Assembly (NCBI RefSeq): GCF_012726295.1
Contig: NZ_JABAOB010000001.1
Span: 868,001-932,000 of the forward strand
Source of the DNA: Chitinophaga sp. Ak27
GTDB lineage: Bacteria; Bacteroidota; Bacteroidia; Chitinophagales; Chitinophagaceae
Direction of reading: 5' to 3'
DNA length: 64,000 nt
Shown here: positions 52,196-60,789 of the stretch, one piece after another
How the letters are laid out: the number at the start of each line of letters is the position of its first letter
Numbering within the stretch: the first letter of the stretch is position 1
Translations under genes and position numbers: made by a program
Notes under the pieces: model-generated
The model's database searches: none
What the model was told of the DNA's origin: nothing
The model's input: the letters and a program-made list of their open reading frames with translations, nothing else

Positions 52196-53083
52196 TTATT
52201 CCGCCACTTCTTCAAAGCGGTATTGCCTGGCATAGGCAGACGGTGACATCCCCGTCACCTTACGGAACACCCGGTTAAAAGTAATAGGATTGTTATACCC
52301 TGTAGCATAGGCCACTGCAGCGATGCTATCGAAATCGCCATTAATAATTTTCTTACAGGCTACATTGATCCTGATTTCATTCAGGAATTCCAGGTAGGTT
52401 TTACGGGTATGTTTCTTAAAGTATTTGCAGAATGCATAAGTGGTAAGATGTGCTACTCCTGCGATCTGGCTGAGCGAAATATTTTCCGCATAATGTTCCA
52501 GCGTGTACTGATAGATATCATTCATGCGCAACCCTTCCGATTCGCTGTAGGAATGGCGGGAAAAGCCGGTGGATAAAGACTTCCAGTCCTTCACCTGTTT
52601 AGAAAAATATACCAGCATCCCTACAAATGCGAGGAGTCTTTCTGCGCCGGAGAGGCGGGAAATCTTTAAAATTTCCGCATTCATCTTTTCCTCGTGAATG
52701 GCCGGTAGTTGCAGGCTGTTGGCCGTCAGTTGCAAAAATTTCCGTACGCTATCCATTTCCTTCAGGGAAAATAATCCCTGTAACGCCTGTTCGTGATCAA
52801 AAAAGATATGGATGGCGTGTATATTCTTCTCCTGTAAATTTTCAAAATAACGGGCATCCCCCTTAAACATATGGGGTTGGTTAGCACCAATCACATAAAT
52901 CTCTCCCGCCCGGAATGGCTGGGTGTAATTGCCGGCAATCAGCGTTCCCTCCCCTTTGATGATGAGGGTTACCTGGGCCTCTTTGTGCCGGTGCAGGTAG
53001 TTATAAAAGTAGGGCAAAATGTCTTCCTGTATGACCACCGCGCCTTCTTCAGCAACGGGGACCGTAAATTGAATGACTTTCAT
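52196..53083 (-). CDS. AraC-family transcriptional regulator
   Basis: 295 aa. The N-terminal cupin-like ligand-binding domain (about 1-110) has EDILPYFYNYLHRHKEAQVT and FRAGEIYVIGANQPHMFKGD. The C-terminal pair of helix-turn-helix units (about 195-290) has ISLSQIAGVAHLTTYAFCKY and FDSIAAVAYATGYNNPITFN, ending RVFRKVTGMSPSAYARQY, the AraC signature. Its architecture suits carbohydrate-responsive regulators of Bacteroidota. It is convergent with the radical SAM gene, and its targets are unknown. Confidence 0.93.
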   Translation of the reverse strand: MKVIQFTVPVAEEGAVVIQEDILPYFYNYLHRHKEAQVTLIIKGEGTLIAGNYTQPFRAGEIYVIGANQPHMFKGDARYFENLQEKNIHAIHIFFDHEQALQGLFSLKEMDSVRKFLQLTANSLQLPAIHEEKMNAEILKISRLSGAERLLAFVGMLVYFSKQVKDWKSLSTGFSRHSYSESEGLRMNDIYQYTLEHYAENISLSQIAGVAHLTTYAFCKYFKKHTRKTYLEFLNEIRINVACKKIINGDFDSIAAVAYATGYNNPITFNRVFRKVTGMSPSAYARQYRFEEVAE

Positions 53084-53253
53084 TAACCAATTTTACTAGT
53101 TTTTCTGCAAAATTACCGATTTGAAGACAATAATTGTAAAGTGTTGAACAATTTTGGATCATTAACGCCTACTTCTCATGATGAATTTCTAATATGTAAC
53201 GAAGGCGGAATTACTTAAATTAAGGCATTGTTTCATCTAAAAAAATGACCCAC

Positions 53254-53679
53254 ATGAAGAAGTATTCCTTTTTATCAGCGCTTTTCCTGTTATTGCTGAC
53301 AGCCAGTAGTTTTGATTTGCCGGGTACTACGCCCAAAAAAGAGAAGAAGGGTAACCATGCCAAGGTTAAAAGATGTAGTCCAATTATTACTGCTTATAAG
53401 CAGGCATCTGCAACGGTATCGAGTATGCAGCTAACATTTGTGCCCACCGGAGCCTCTGTGACAATCACTAACCCTACCTTCCCTTATGTATTTCCTCAAA
53501 TGGGGAATGGCGATTATGTTTTTAAAGTATGGTTTTCCAGTGTACCAGCTCAGGGAGTGTATGTGGGGCTTAATGATCTTTGCGCGCCGGCGGTCAATAA
53601 AGTCGCAACGCTTTCGTTTTATTCCACTGACTGTCTTGTTCCATTTGATATTAATATTACCAATTATCAGTGTTTATAA
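53254..53679 (+). CDS. Small secreted protein of unknown function
   Basis: 141 aa from the ATG at 53254 (MKKYSFLSALFLLLLTASSF); an ATG three codons upstream is possible. A clear signal peptide is followed by a basic patch (TPKKEKKGNHAKVKRCS) and a beta-rich mature part with four Cys residues (KRCSP, DLCAP, STDCL, NYQCL). It resembles a small extracellular beta protein, perhaps with two disulfides. No family is recognised. It stands alone between the divergent AraC gene and the convergent MFS gene. Confidence 0.65.
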   Translation: MKKYSFLSALFLLLLTASSFDLPGTTPKKEKKGNHAKVKRCSPIITAYKQASATVSSMQLTFVPTGASVTITNPTFPYVFPQMGNGDYVFKVWFSSVPAQGVYVGLNDLCAPAVNKVATLSFYSTDCLVPFDINITNYQCL

Positions 53680-53687
53680 AGTACTTG

Positions 53688-53726
53688 CCTGCATCCGTCA
53701 CCGCGTTATACAACACCGGATGCAGG
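53688..53726. terminator. Hairpin at convergent gene ends
   Basis: Arms CCTGCATCCG (53688-53697) and CGGATGCAGG (53717-53726), separated by 19 nt, overlap the end of the MFS gene (stop at 53706). The repeat lies 8 bp after the secreted-protein stop and is followed by a T-rich stretch on the plus strand. Confidence 0.65.
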
Positions 53727-54941
53727 TATTGTTTTCTCCACTCCCAGTTTTTTTTGCAGCCAGAGAAATCCTCCACCGGCCAATAAAGATCCCAGCGCTG
53801 TAATAGCCCACCAGGGCTTAAATCCAAGATGCTGTACTACAAAGGCGCCCGTAGTAGGCGATACAATATTGGCAAGCGAATAAGAGATTGTATAAAGCGC
53901 TGCATACTGACCACGGTTATGATCGCGGCTTCTGGCAATCCAGAAGCTATTCATAAACGGGAGACAAAACATTTCGCCGAAAGTGATAACCATCATAAAT
54001 ATGGCGGCAAGAGCCCAGAAAGGAGGCATTACCGACAATAACAGGTAAGCGGTACATACCATCACGGCTCCCCGGGCTATAAATACCAGGTTGGGCTTTG
54101 TACCTTCCAGGCGGTATACCGTCACCATTTCCAACACGGCGATCATAATGCCATTGAGCGACATCGTAAGCCCGATGGCCCACTCTTGCATGTGTATGAT
54201 TTCTTTATAGTACAGGGGTACCATGCTGGTGAACTGGAACATACAAATGGCGCTGAGCGTGGCGAAAAACAGGAACCAAAGGTAAATATGGTCTTTCCAT
54301 ACTTTATCTTCCGGCTTCACAGCAGCTTTTTCTGCTTTGGGTGGCGCCGGAACAGGGGGCAGGAAAATGCGCATCAACAGGGCGGCTACCAGGCAGGTGC
54401 CTCCATCCACATAAAAAAGCAGGTGATAGTTAAAACTGGCCAGTATTCCACCTATGGCTGGGCCCACTGACCAGCCCAGGTTAACGGCCAGGCGGTTGAG
54501 CGCATAGGAACGGGTCCGGTTTTCCGGCGCGCTATAAGCAGCAATGGCAATGCTGTTGGCCGGCCGGAACGCATCTCCTACAGAGCTCATCACGAATACA
54601 CAGATACAAATTTGTTCAAACGTGCGCATTTGTCCCAATAAAATGAACAATAATCCGTTAGAGAACAGACTCCAGAATTGTACCTGGTAGAAACCGATTT
54701 TATCTGACAGCCATCCGCCCAGCAAAGCACCTACTATAGCGCCAGTGCCAAGGCAGGCCATTACCAGCCCCGCCTGGGCAATGCTGAAGTGCAGGTGCTG
54801 GGTAAGATAAACGGTCATAAACGGAATTACCATCGCTCCGCTCCGGTTAATCAGCAGCACGAGCGACAACCACCAGGTAGCGGGGGAAAGACCGGTATAG
54901 GCGTTTTGATAAAGTCGAACGGTTTGTTTTATAAGGTTCAT
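53706..54941 (-). CDS. Major facilitator superfamily transporter
   Basis: 411 aa with about 11-12 membrane spans. The MFS signature between spans 2 and 3 reads GALLGGWLSDKIGFYQVQF, and a matching segment opens the second half (WKDHIYLWFLFFATLSAICM, then EWAIGLTMSLNGIMIAVLEM). The first half carries VFVMSSVGDAFRPANSIAIA and YALNRLAVNLGWSVGPAIGG, typical of drug or sugar efflux carriers. An energising proton or substrate gradient is implied by the family. The substrate is unknown. On the minus strand GATCTTTG at 54993-55000 is a one-mismatch -7 element. Confidence 0.93.
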   Translation of the reverse strand: MNLIKQTVRLYQNAYTGLSPATWWLSLVLLINRSGAMVIPFMTVYLTQHLHFSIAQAGLVMACLGTGAIVGALLGGWLSDKIGFYQVQFWSLFSNGLLFILLGQMRTFEQICICVFVMSSVGDAFRPANSIAIAAYSAPENRTRSYALNRLAVNLGWSVGPAIGGILASFNYHLLFYVDGGTCLVAALLMRIFLPPVPAPPKAEKAAVKPEDKVWKDHIYLWFLFFATLSAICMFQFTSMVPLYYKEIIHMQEWAIGLTMSLNGIMIAVLEMVTVYRLEGTKPNLVFIARGAVMVCTAYLLLSVMPPFWALAAIFMMVITFGEMFCLPFMNSFWIARSRDHNRGQYAALYTISYSLANIVSPTTGAFVVQHLGFKPWWAITALGSLLAGGGFLWLQKKLGVEKTIPASGVV

Positions 54942-55047
54942 AAAAATTGGCTCAAATAAATAGCAAAAACAGGATTAACAGCATAGTTTTTGCAAAGATC
55001 CGGAATTCATCTTTGGGATAGTGATTATTTTTTCTGGCGCAAAAGAT

Positions 55048-55055
55048 TAACTTTG
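55048..55055 (+). promoter_or_regulatory. Putative -7 element for the TonB-like gene
   Basis: TAACTTTG, an exact TAnnTTTG, 28 bp before the start codon at 55084. No convincing -33 element at the usual distance. Confidence 0.45.
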
Positions 55056-55083
55056 GTCTAAACAGGCGCTCAATAAGGTTATC

Positions 55084-55974
55084 ATGGAGGATAAAAACGG
55101 TAAAAAAAATATTCAGGCATTAGGGGTTACTATCGGCGTTCATGCGTTGCTGTTAGTAGCGCTCATATTTACCGGCTTTTCAGCACCTCCCCCATTGCCA
55201 GACCAGGACCTGGGCATGGAAGTCAACCTCGGCACCTCCGATGAGGGAATGGGGGATGTACAACCCATGAATCCTAATCCTCCCAGCGCTGCAGCGGCGG
55301 AACCGGCGCCTGCTGAGAGCCCAGCCACTGCCGTTAGGGATAACAGCGAACCGCAGCAGGATATTGCTACACAGGATGAAGAAGAGGCGCCTGAAATTAA
55401 GAAGCCAGAAAAGCCTGTAGAGAAACCAAAAGAAATTCCTAAAAAATTAGAGCCCAAACCTGTTACCAAGCCAGTTAAGAAACCAACAGAAGCGCCTCCC
55501 AAGCCTGCACCTCCGGCGCCTAAGCCCAAAGCGGTATTTTCCGGCGGTACGGGTAACAGCGCCAATAGCGGTAATGGAGCCAACGGGTCTAATAACGCTA
55601 CGGGAGAAGGCAATACCGGCAAGCCCGGCGACCGTGGCCAACTGGGAGGTAATCCCAACGGTGGCGGTTATACGGGTGGTGGCCTCGGGGGTGGTCGTTC
55701 AGATTTTCACCTGAATGGCAGAAGCCTCATTGGAAGACCACAAGTAACCTACGACGGTACAGAAACAGGCTATGTAGCCATTAATATAAAAGTAGACCAA
55801 CAAGGAAATGTGACATCTGCCACTTTTAGTATGAAGGGGTCTACCATCAGCAACCCGCAACTGATCGAGATTGCCAGGAAGGCCGCGAGAAGCGGACAAT
55901 TAAAGTATAATGCCAATCCGGATGCGCCGGAAGAGCAATTTGGCACTATACGCTTCTATTTCAAAGCTGAATAA
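55084..55974 (+). CDS. TonB-like energy transducer
   Basis: 296 aa. N-terminal membrane anchor IQALGVTIGVHALLLVALIF preceded by basic residues. A long Pro/Ala/Glu/Lys-rich spacer follows (KPEKPVEKPKEIPKKLEPKP), then a Gly/Asn-rich stretch (about 155-215), and a C-terminal TonB-like domain with GRPQVTYDGTETGYVAINIK and GNVTSATFSMKGSTISNPQL, ending TIRFYFKAE. It lacks the typical YP motif of TonB. It probably couples proton motive force from ExbB/ExbD to outer membrane receptors, but exbB and exbD are not adjacent here. The DUF5723 and folC genes follow on the same strand. Confidence 0.87.
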   Translation: MEDKNGKKNIQALGVTIGVHALLLVALIFTGFSAPPPLPDQDLGMEVNLGTSDEGMGDVQPMNPNPPSAAAAEPAPAESPATAVRDNSEPQQDIATQDEEEAPEIKKPEKPVEKPKEIPKKLEPKPVTKPVKKPTEAPPKPAPPAPKPKAVFSGGTGNSANSGNGANGSNNATGEGNTGKPGDRGQLGGNPNGGGYTGGGLGGGRSDFHLNGRSLIGRPQVTYDGTETGYVAINIKVDQQGNVTSATFSMKGSTISNPQLIEIARKAARSGQLKYNANPDAPEEQFGTIRFYFKAE

Positions 55975-56138
55975 TCTGTAATAATGACACCGAGTACCCT
56001 TGTTTATTTGCATGACTGATAAGTCTGACTGCAAAAAATACGTATTTACCGGCTCCTACATCTCTACCTATGACTATAAACATCAATATGCGCAAAGTTT
56101 GTGTGTGTTTTCGAGAAACCTATTTTTTATCGCCAACG

Positions 56139-57614
56139 ATGATTGAAAAACTTGACCGTATCTTTTTCCGTGCCGCAGCCTTACTATTATTGCTGCCGGC
56201 TACCGCTATTGCGCAAACATTTCCGGGATATAATAACAGCACTTACGCCGGTATTCACGGCGTTCTGTCCAACCCCGCCAGTGCGGCCGGCTATCGCTAC
56301 AAATGGGACGTCAACATTGTTGGCGTAGACGTAAACGCGGGCAATACCTATGCGAGTGTGCCCAAATCAGTGTTGTTCCATATGCCTGATACCTTCCGGC
56401 TGGGTAGAGATTACTTCCTTGACCAGGGCGCCAACCGAAAGCAAAATGGCTGGGAGATGGCAGAAGTAGTGTTACCTTCCGTACTTTACAAAATTGATGA
56501 AAAGCAATCAGTTTCCTTTGTATGGCGTATGCGCAGCAGCAGCAACGGCGGTAATGTAACTACACCTATTGCTAATTTTTTTGGCGTCAATTTCCCCAAT
56601 CCCGCATTCGTGGATAAGGCGCTGAGTATTCCGCAGGTGGGCGTGTCTTCTCACATCTGGCATGAATTGGGACTCAGCTATGCACGGGTGATCAAGGAAA
56701 CCTATACAGGCCGCTGGAAAGCTGGTGTTACCCTGAAACTGTTGAGCGGTGTGGCCGCCGGGTATGCAGCGGTAAAAAATGTAGACTTCCGGCTAAACAA
56801 TACCCATGATGGCACCATTACCAGTGGTACCATGTATTACGGTTACAATAAAGAGCTGGACGATTGGCAATCGCCTGCGCAGAAAAACCTGCATCTATTT
56901 CAAAATGCCGGGATTGGCGCTGATATCGGCGTGATCTACGAATATCGCGCGGATAATGGCGGCTTTGGCGAATATGAAGGTTCCGATGTGGATGACTATC
57001 AATTTCGTATAGGCGTTTCCATTACTGATATTGGTCGCATTAAATACAATAAGGGCGCTATCAATACTGATTTGAACCTGGTAAAAGACCATGTAGTACC
57101 TAATGATTTGCAGTATAAAAAGAATGAAAGTCTGCAGCAATATGCCCGGCGGCTGAATAACTACTTTACCCCATTGGCCACTGATTCTACCTTCAGCATG
57201 ACCTTACCTACTGCGCTCAACTTAATGGGCGATTACAATATAGACGGCCGTTTTTTTGTGAGCGCTCAGGCAGTGATAGCGCTTACAGCAGGGCAGCGCG
57301 ACATTACCAAAACCTATGCGCTTACCCAGTTTAATATCACACCGAGATATGAAAGCTACCTGTTTGGTGCTTATCTCCCACTCACCATTAATCACAATGG
57401 CCAGGCCGATGTAGGCGCCGCCATTCGCATTGGTCCCCTGGTGATTGGCTCGGGCACAATTTTTACCAACCTGCTTGAAAAGCATATCGATCATGGAGAG
57501 GCTTTCGTAGCTTTGCGTTTAAACTCAAGCATGTTTAAACGGGGCGATGGCAATGGTGGAGGCATCTTCCAGATGCGTAAACGCCAGGTTGGCTGCCCGG
57601 TTAATAATAATTAA
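56139..57614 (+). CDS. DUF5723 outer-membrane-type protein
   Basis: 491 aa from the ATG at 56139 (MIEKLDRIFFRAAALLLLLP). An in-frame ATG at 56070 gives a non-hydrophobic leader, so the downstream start is preferred. After signal cleavage near AIAQ, the mature protein begins TFPGYNNSTYAGIHGVLSNP, the hallmark of Bacteroidota DUF5723/PorV-like barrels. Alternating beta segments continue to LRLNSSMFKRGDGNGGG. It is probably an outer membrane barrel with no known ligand. The folC ATG follows its stop by 1 bp, suggesting coupling. Confidence 0.88.
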   Translation: MIEKLDRIFFRAAALLLLLPATAIAQTFPGYNNSTYAGIHGVLSNPASAAGYRYKWDVNIVGVDVNAGNTYASVPKSVLFHMPDTFRLGRDYFLDQGANRKQNGWEMAEVVLPSVLYKIDEKQSVSFVWRMRSSSNGGNVTTPIANFFGVNFPNPAFVDKALSIPQVGVSSHIWHELGLSYARVIKETYTGRWKAGVTLKLLSGVAAGYAAVKNVDFRLNNTHDGTITSGTMYYGYNKELDDWQSPAQKNLHLFQNAGIGADIGVIYEYRADNGGFGEYEGSDVDDYQFRIGVSITDIGRIKYNKGAINTDLNLVKDHVVPNDLQYKKNESLQQYARRLNNYFTPLATDSTFSMTLPTALNLMGDYNIDGRFFVSAQAVIALTAGQRDITKTYALTQFNITPRYESYLFGAYLPLTINHNGQADVGAAIRIGPLVIGSGTIFTNLLEKHIDHGEAFVALRLNSSMFKRGDGNGGGIFQMRKRQVGCPVNNN

Positions 57615-57615
57615 T

Positions 57616-58905
57616 ATGGCCTCTTATAAAGAAACGCTGGATTATCTATATGCACAGTTGCCCATGTTTACCAGAGTGGGCGCCAGTGCCTTTAAAACGG
57701 ATTTGCACAACACGCTGGCGTTATTGGAGCAGCTTCAACAGCCACAACACGCTTTCAAAACTATACATGTAGCCGGCACCAATGGGAAAGGCTCTACCAG
57801 TCACATGCTGGCAGCGATCTTTCAGCAGGCGGGCTATAAAACAGGACTGTATACATCTCCGCATTTACTGGATTTCCGGGAGCGTATCCGGATAAATGGC
57901 GCCATGGTACCCGAAGATTTTGTGGTGCGTTTTACAGAAGATATGCGCGGGCATATTACCGATATTGCACCTTCCTTTTTTGAGCTGACAGTAGCCATGG
58001 CTTTCCAATATTTTAAACAGGAAGCAGTGGATATCGCCATCATTGAAGTGGGACTTGGCGGGCGGCTGGACAGCACCAACGTGATTATACCAGAACTGTC
58101 GCTGATTACCAATATCAGCTATGACCACAAAAATATGCTGGGAGATACCCTCCCGGAAATTGCAGCGGAAAAAGCAGGTATAATAAAACCGGGTGTACCC
58201 GTAGTGATCAGTGAAACCCAACCTGAAGTACAGGAAGTATTTATTACTACCGCACAATCGAAACAGGCCCCTATTCACTTTGCCGACCAGGAATGGATGG
58301 AGTCTTCCAGTGCTATTGAAGGACATCACCTCAGCCTGATGCTGATGGACCGGCAGCAGCAGCAAATGCGGAAGTTTCAGCTCGACCTGAACGGACAATA
58401 CCAGGAAAAAAATGTGATGGGTGTGTTGTCGGCCGTAAAGTTATTGCAACAACAAGGCTGGCATATTACCTGGGAGCACGTAAGCACGGCACTTTCCCAT
58501 GTAAAAAAACTCACTGGCCTGAGAGGACGCTGGGATGTTATTCAACAACATCCTTTGACAGTATTAGATGTAGGCCATAATGAAGCCGGTATAAAAGAAA
58601 TCGTGGAACAACTGGGGCATGTCAATTACCAGCAGTTACATATCGTAGTGGGATTTGTAAAAGACAAGGAAGTGGAAAAAGTACTGCCTTTGTTTCCTGC
58701 TACCGCACATTACTATTTCTGCAAAGCGCAGATTCCCCGTGCGCTGGATGAAGTAGCGTTGGCAGAAATGGGCGCTGAAAGCGGCTTACAGGGCCATGCC
58801 TTCCCTTCCGTGCAGGCGGCCTTACAAGCAGCGCGGCAACATGCCAAAACGGATGATATGATACTGGTTTGTGGAAGCTTTTTTGTAGTGGCAGAAGTGA
58901 TGTAA
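57616..58905 (+). CDS. folC: Dihydrofolate/folylpolyglutamate synthase
   Basis: 429 aa from the ATG at 57616 (MASYKETLDYLYAQLPMFTR). The Mur-ligase fold shows HVAGTNGKGSTSHMLAAIFQ (P-loop), GLYTSPHLLDFRERIRINGA (FolC signature), IIEVGLGGRLDSTNVI and TNISYDHKNMLGDTL. The C-terminal domain has LRGRWDVIQQHPLTVLDVGH and NEAG. It adds glutamate to dihydropteroate and folates in the cytosol. FolC next to TonB-like genes is frequent in Bacteroidota. The gene ends 2 bp from the convergent NUDIX gene. Confidence 0.96.
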   Translation: MASYKETLDYLYAQLPMFTRVGASAFKTDLHNTLALLEQLQQPQHAFKTIHVAGTNGKGSTSHMLAAIFQQAGYKTGLYTSPHLLDFRERIRINGAMVPEDFVVRFTEDMRGHITDIAPSFFELTVAMAFQYFKQEAVDIAIIEVGLGGRLDSTNVIIPELSLITNISYDHKNMLGDTLPEIAAEKAGIIKPGVPVVISETQPEVQEVFITTAQSKQAPIHFADQEWMESSSAIEGHHLSLMLMDRQQQQMRKFQLDLNGQYQEKNVMGVLSAVKLLQQQGWHITWEHVSTALSHVKKLTGLRGRWDVIQQHPLTVLDVGHNEAGIKEIVEQLGHVNYQQLHIVVGFVKDKEVEKVLPLFPATAHYYFCKAQIPRALDEVALAEMGAESGLQGHAFPSVQAALQAARQHAKTDDMILVCGSFFVVAEVM

Positions 58906-58907
58906 CG

Positions 58908-59468
58908 TTACTTCATGCCCATTTTGCCCAGGTGCAGCAGCGCATAGAAGATACAGGTAGTATGCAGGCTGTGTACTATTTTGTTGTCGAGCAGGAGTTG
59001 CTGCAGCTCGCCAATAGGCATTGTCACCACTTCTATTTCTTCATTGTGGTCCAGTTGCTGTTCCTGTACTTTTACCCCACCGGTAGCCAGGAACATATAG
59101 GTGTAATTGTTGCTGGATGCGGTGTTAGGCGCAATGGTACCCAGTTCTACCCATTCTTTGAACTCATACCCGGTTTCTTCCAGCATTTCCCGTTGCATCG
59201 CAAATAAAGGAGAAGGATCTGAAGGATCCATCGTACCTCCGGGGATTTCCAGCAATGTTTGGCCGATGCCATGGCGGTATTGACGGATCATGATCACCTG
59301 TCCATCTTCGCGGATGGCCACTCCATTTACCCAGTTATTATATTCCAGTACATAATAAGGCTCTACAATTTTACCCAGCGGAGTTTCACATTTATCTGCC
59401 CGGGCGGTGAGCCAGGCGTCTTTAAAAAGGTATTTTGAAGAAAGTAATTTCCAGTCCATAGTCATCAT
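58908..59468 (-). CDS. NUDIX hydrolase, ADP-ribose pyrophosphatase-like
   Basis: 186 aa; an alternative start at 59459 gives MDWKLLSSKYLFKDAWLTAR. The Nudix box is GGTMDPSDPSPLFAMQREML, continuing EETGYEF, matching GX5EX7REUXEEXGU apart from Asp in place of the first Glu and two extra residues before REML. Upstream GVAIREDGQVIMIRQYRHGI is typical of the ADP-ribose/NDP-sugar pyrophosphatase group. It would hydrolyse a nucleoside diphosphate linked to X. It lies 9 bp downstream of the YfiT-like gene on the same strand. Confidence 0.9.
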   Translation of the reverse strand: MMTMDWKLLSSKYLFKDAWLTARADKCETPLGKIVEPYYVLEYNNWVNGVAIREDGQVIMIRQYRHGIGQTLLEIPGGTMDPSDPSPLFAMQREMLEETGYEFKEWVELGTIAPNTASSNNYTYMFLATGGVKVQEQQLDHNEEIEVVTMPIGELQQLLLDNKIVHSLHTTCIFYALLHLGKMGMK

Positions 59469-59477
59469 ATCAGTACG

Positions 59478-60008
59478 TTACCAATCCATCCTTTCTTTCA
59501 GGCGCAGAATATGCTCCAGATGGTGTTTTCCATGCCAGGCATAATTAGCCGCATGTGTTTTGAGATTGTGTTGGGTGCCGTTGGCCGGATGTATAAAAGT
59601 CCTTTCCCAGTCGGCTTCCGCCAGGTGTTCCATGAGGTTGGTCCAGCGGGTATGCAGGGCATGGAGCAGCGTGATGGAAACATTGATGGGGGTAGCGGCT
59701 ACATCTGGCAATAGTGCCCAGTCGCCCTCCTCATATGGCTTGATCACCGGCTTATCCTCCGTGAGGGCCAGCTTCATGCGGGTATACCCATTCATATGGC
59801 TGTCGGCCAGGTGATGTACTACCTGTGCTACCGTCCACCCTTCGGGGCGATAAGGCGTTTGCAGCTGGTATTCGTCGAGGTGTTGTACCGCAATTTCTAT
59901 CAGCTGTGGCAGGTAGTGAATATCTTTTATAAAGCCCTGCAACATGGCGGGTGTATAGGCCGGTAGTGGCTCAAAGCGGCCAATTGGATATTTGAGTGCT
60001 TCCATCAT
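59478..60008 (-). CDS. DinB/YfiT-type metal-binding protein, probable bacillithiol transferase
   Basis: 176 aa. EALKYPIGRFEPLPAYTPAM is the YfiT N-terminus. The four-helix DinB bundle has His ligands in GWTVAQVVHHLADSHMNGYT and ANYAWHGKHHLEHILRL (HxxxH). YfiT/BstA proteins are nickel- or zinc-dependent S-transferases that use bacillithiol to detoxify electrophiles. bshB1 at 42812 shows that the thiol is likely made in this organism. The start abuts the ABC-ATPase stop with no gap, so the three genes ABC, this, NUDIX form one unit. Confidence 0.88.
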   Translation of the reverse strand: MMEALKYPIGRFEPLPAYTPAMLQGFIKDIHYLPQLIEIAVQHLDEYQLQTPYRPEGWTVAQVVHHLADSHMNGYTRMKLALTEDKPVIKPYEEGDWALLPDVAATPINVSITLLHALHTRWTNLMEHLAEADWERTFIHPANGTQHNLKTHAANYAWHGKHHLEHILRLKERMDW

Positions 60009-60773
60009 CTATTCCTCCCGGAGGTCTTTACCAGTGAGATGAATAAATACGTCTTCGAGGTTCGCTTTCTTCACTTCTTTCCTTCTTTCAAAACCGGAAG
60101 ATACCAGGTTATCGATGAGTGCATCCGGCGAATTGATGGCGATGATGCGGCCGCTATCAACAATGGCGCAGCGATCGCAGAGGAATTCTGCCTCATCCAT
60201 ATAGTGGGTGGTGATAACTACGGTGGTACCCTGGTTGCGTACCTGTTGGATAAGATCCCAGAGATTGCGCCTGGCCTGGGGGTCCAACCCCGTGGTAGGC
60301 TCGTCGAGGAATATGATCTGTGGCTTGTTGATCAGGGTGGTAGCAATGGAAAAGCGTTGCTTTTGCCCGCCGGAAAGCTCCTTGAACTTTGCCTTCGCCT
60401 TATCTTCCAGGTTAAACATACCCAGCAGCTTCATGGGCTCTACAGGTTGGTTATACAGCCCTCCGAACATTTCAATAAGTTCTACCAGGTTCAGTCCCGG
60501 GTAATATCCTGAACTTTGCAGTTGTACGCCAATGATTTTTTTGATTTCGTTTGGGTCTTTGTCGAGGTCGTATCCTCCAACAACTACCTTTCCCTCGGTC
60601 TTATCGCGCAGGGTTTCAATAATTTCCAGGGTAGTGGATTTTCCGGCGCCGTTAGGGCCCAGCAGGCCAAAGATCTCGCCTTCATACACCTCAAAGCTGA
60701 TTCCTTTTACCGCCATAAACTCCCCGTATTTTTTCACGAGGTTGTTTACTTCGATGATCTTTTTCTTTTCCAT
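60009..60773 (-). CDS. ABC-2 type transporter ATP-binding protein
   Basis: 254 aa. Walker A FGLLGPNGAGKSTTLEI, Q loop IGVQLQSSGYYPGLN, ABC signature KELSGGQKQRFSIATTL, Walker B IIFLDEPTTGLDPQ and the switch His in VVITTHYMDEAEF. The profile fits the drug/lipid export (ABC-2/NodI/CcmA) subfamily. No permease gene is adjacent in the window, so its partner must be encoded elsewhere or upstream of the palindrome. It heads the minus-strand unit with the YfiT-like and NUDIX genes. Confidence 0.95.
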   Translation of the reverse strand: MEKKKIIEVNNLVKKYGEFMAVKGISFEVYEGEIFGLLGPNGAGKSTTLEIIETLRDKTEGKVVVGGYDLDKDPNEIKKIIGVQLQSSGYYPGLNLVELIEMFGGLYNQPVEPMKLLGMFNLEDKAKAKFKELSGGQKQRFSIATTLINKPQIIFLDEPTTGLDPQARRNLWDLIQQVRNQGTTVVITTHYMDEAEFLCDRCAIVDSGRIIAINSPDALIDNLVSSGFERRKEVKKANLEDVFIHLTGKDLREE

Positions 60774-60789
60774 GGGGCCAAAATACGAA

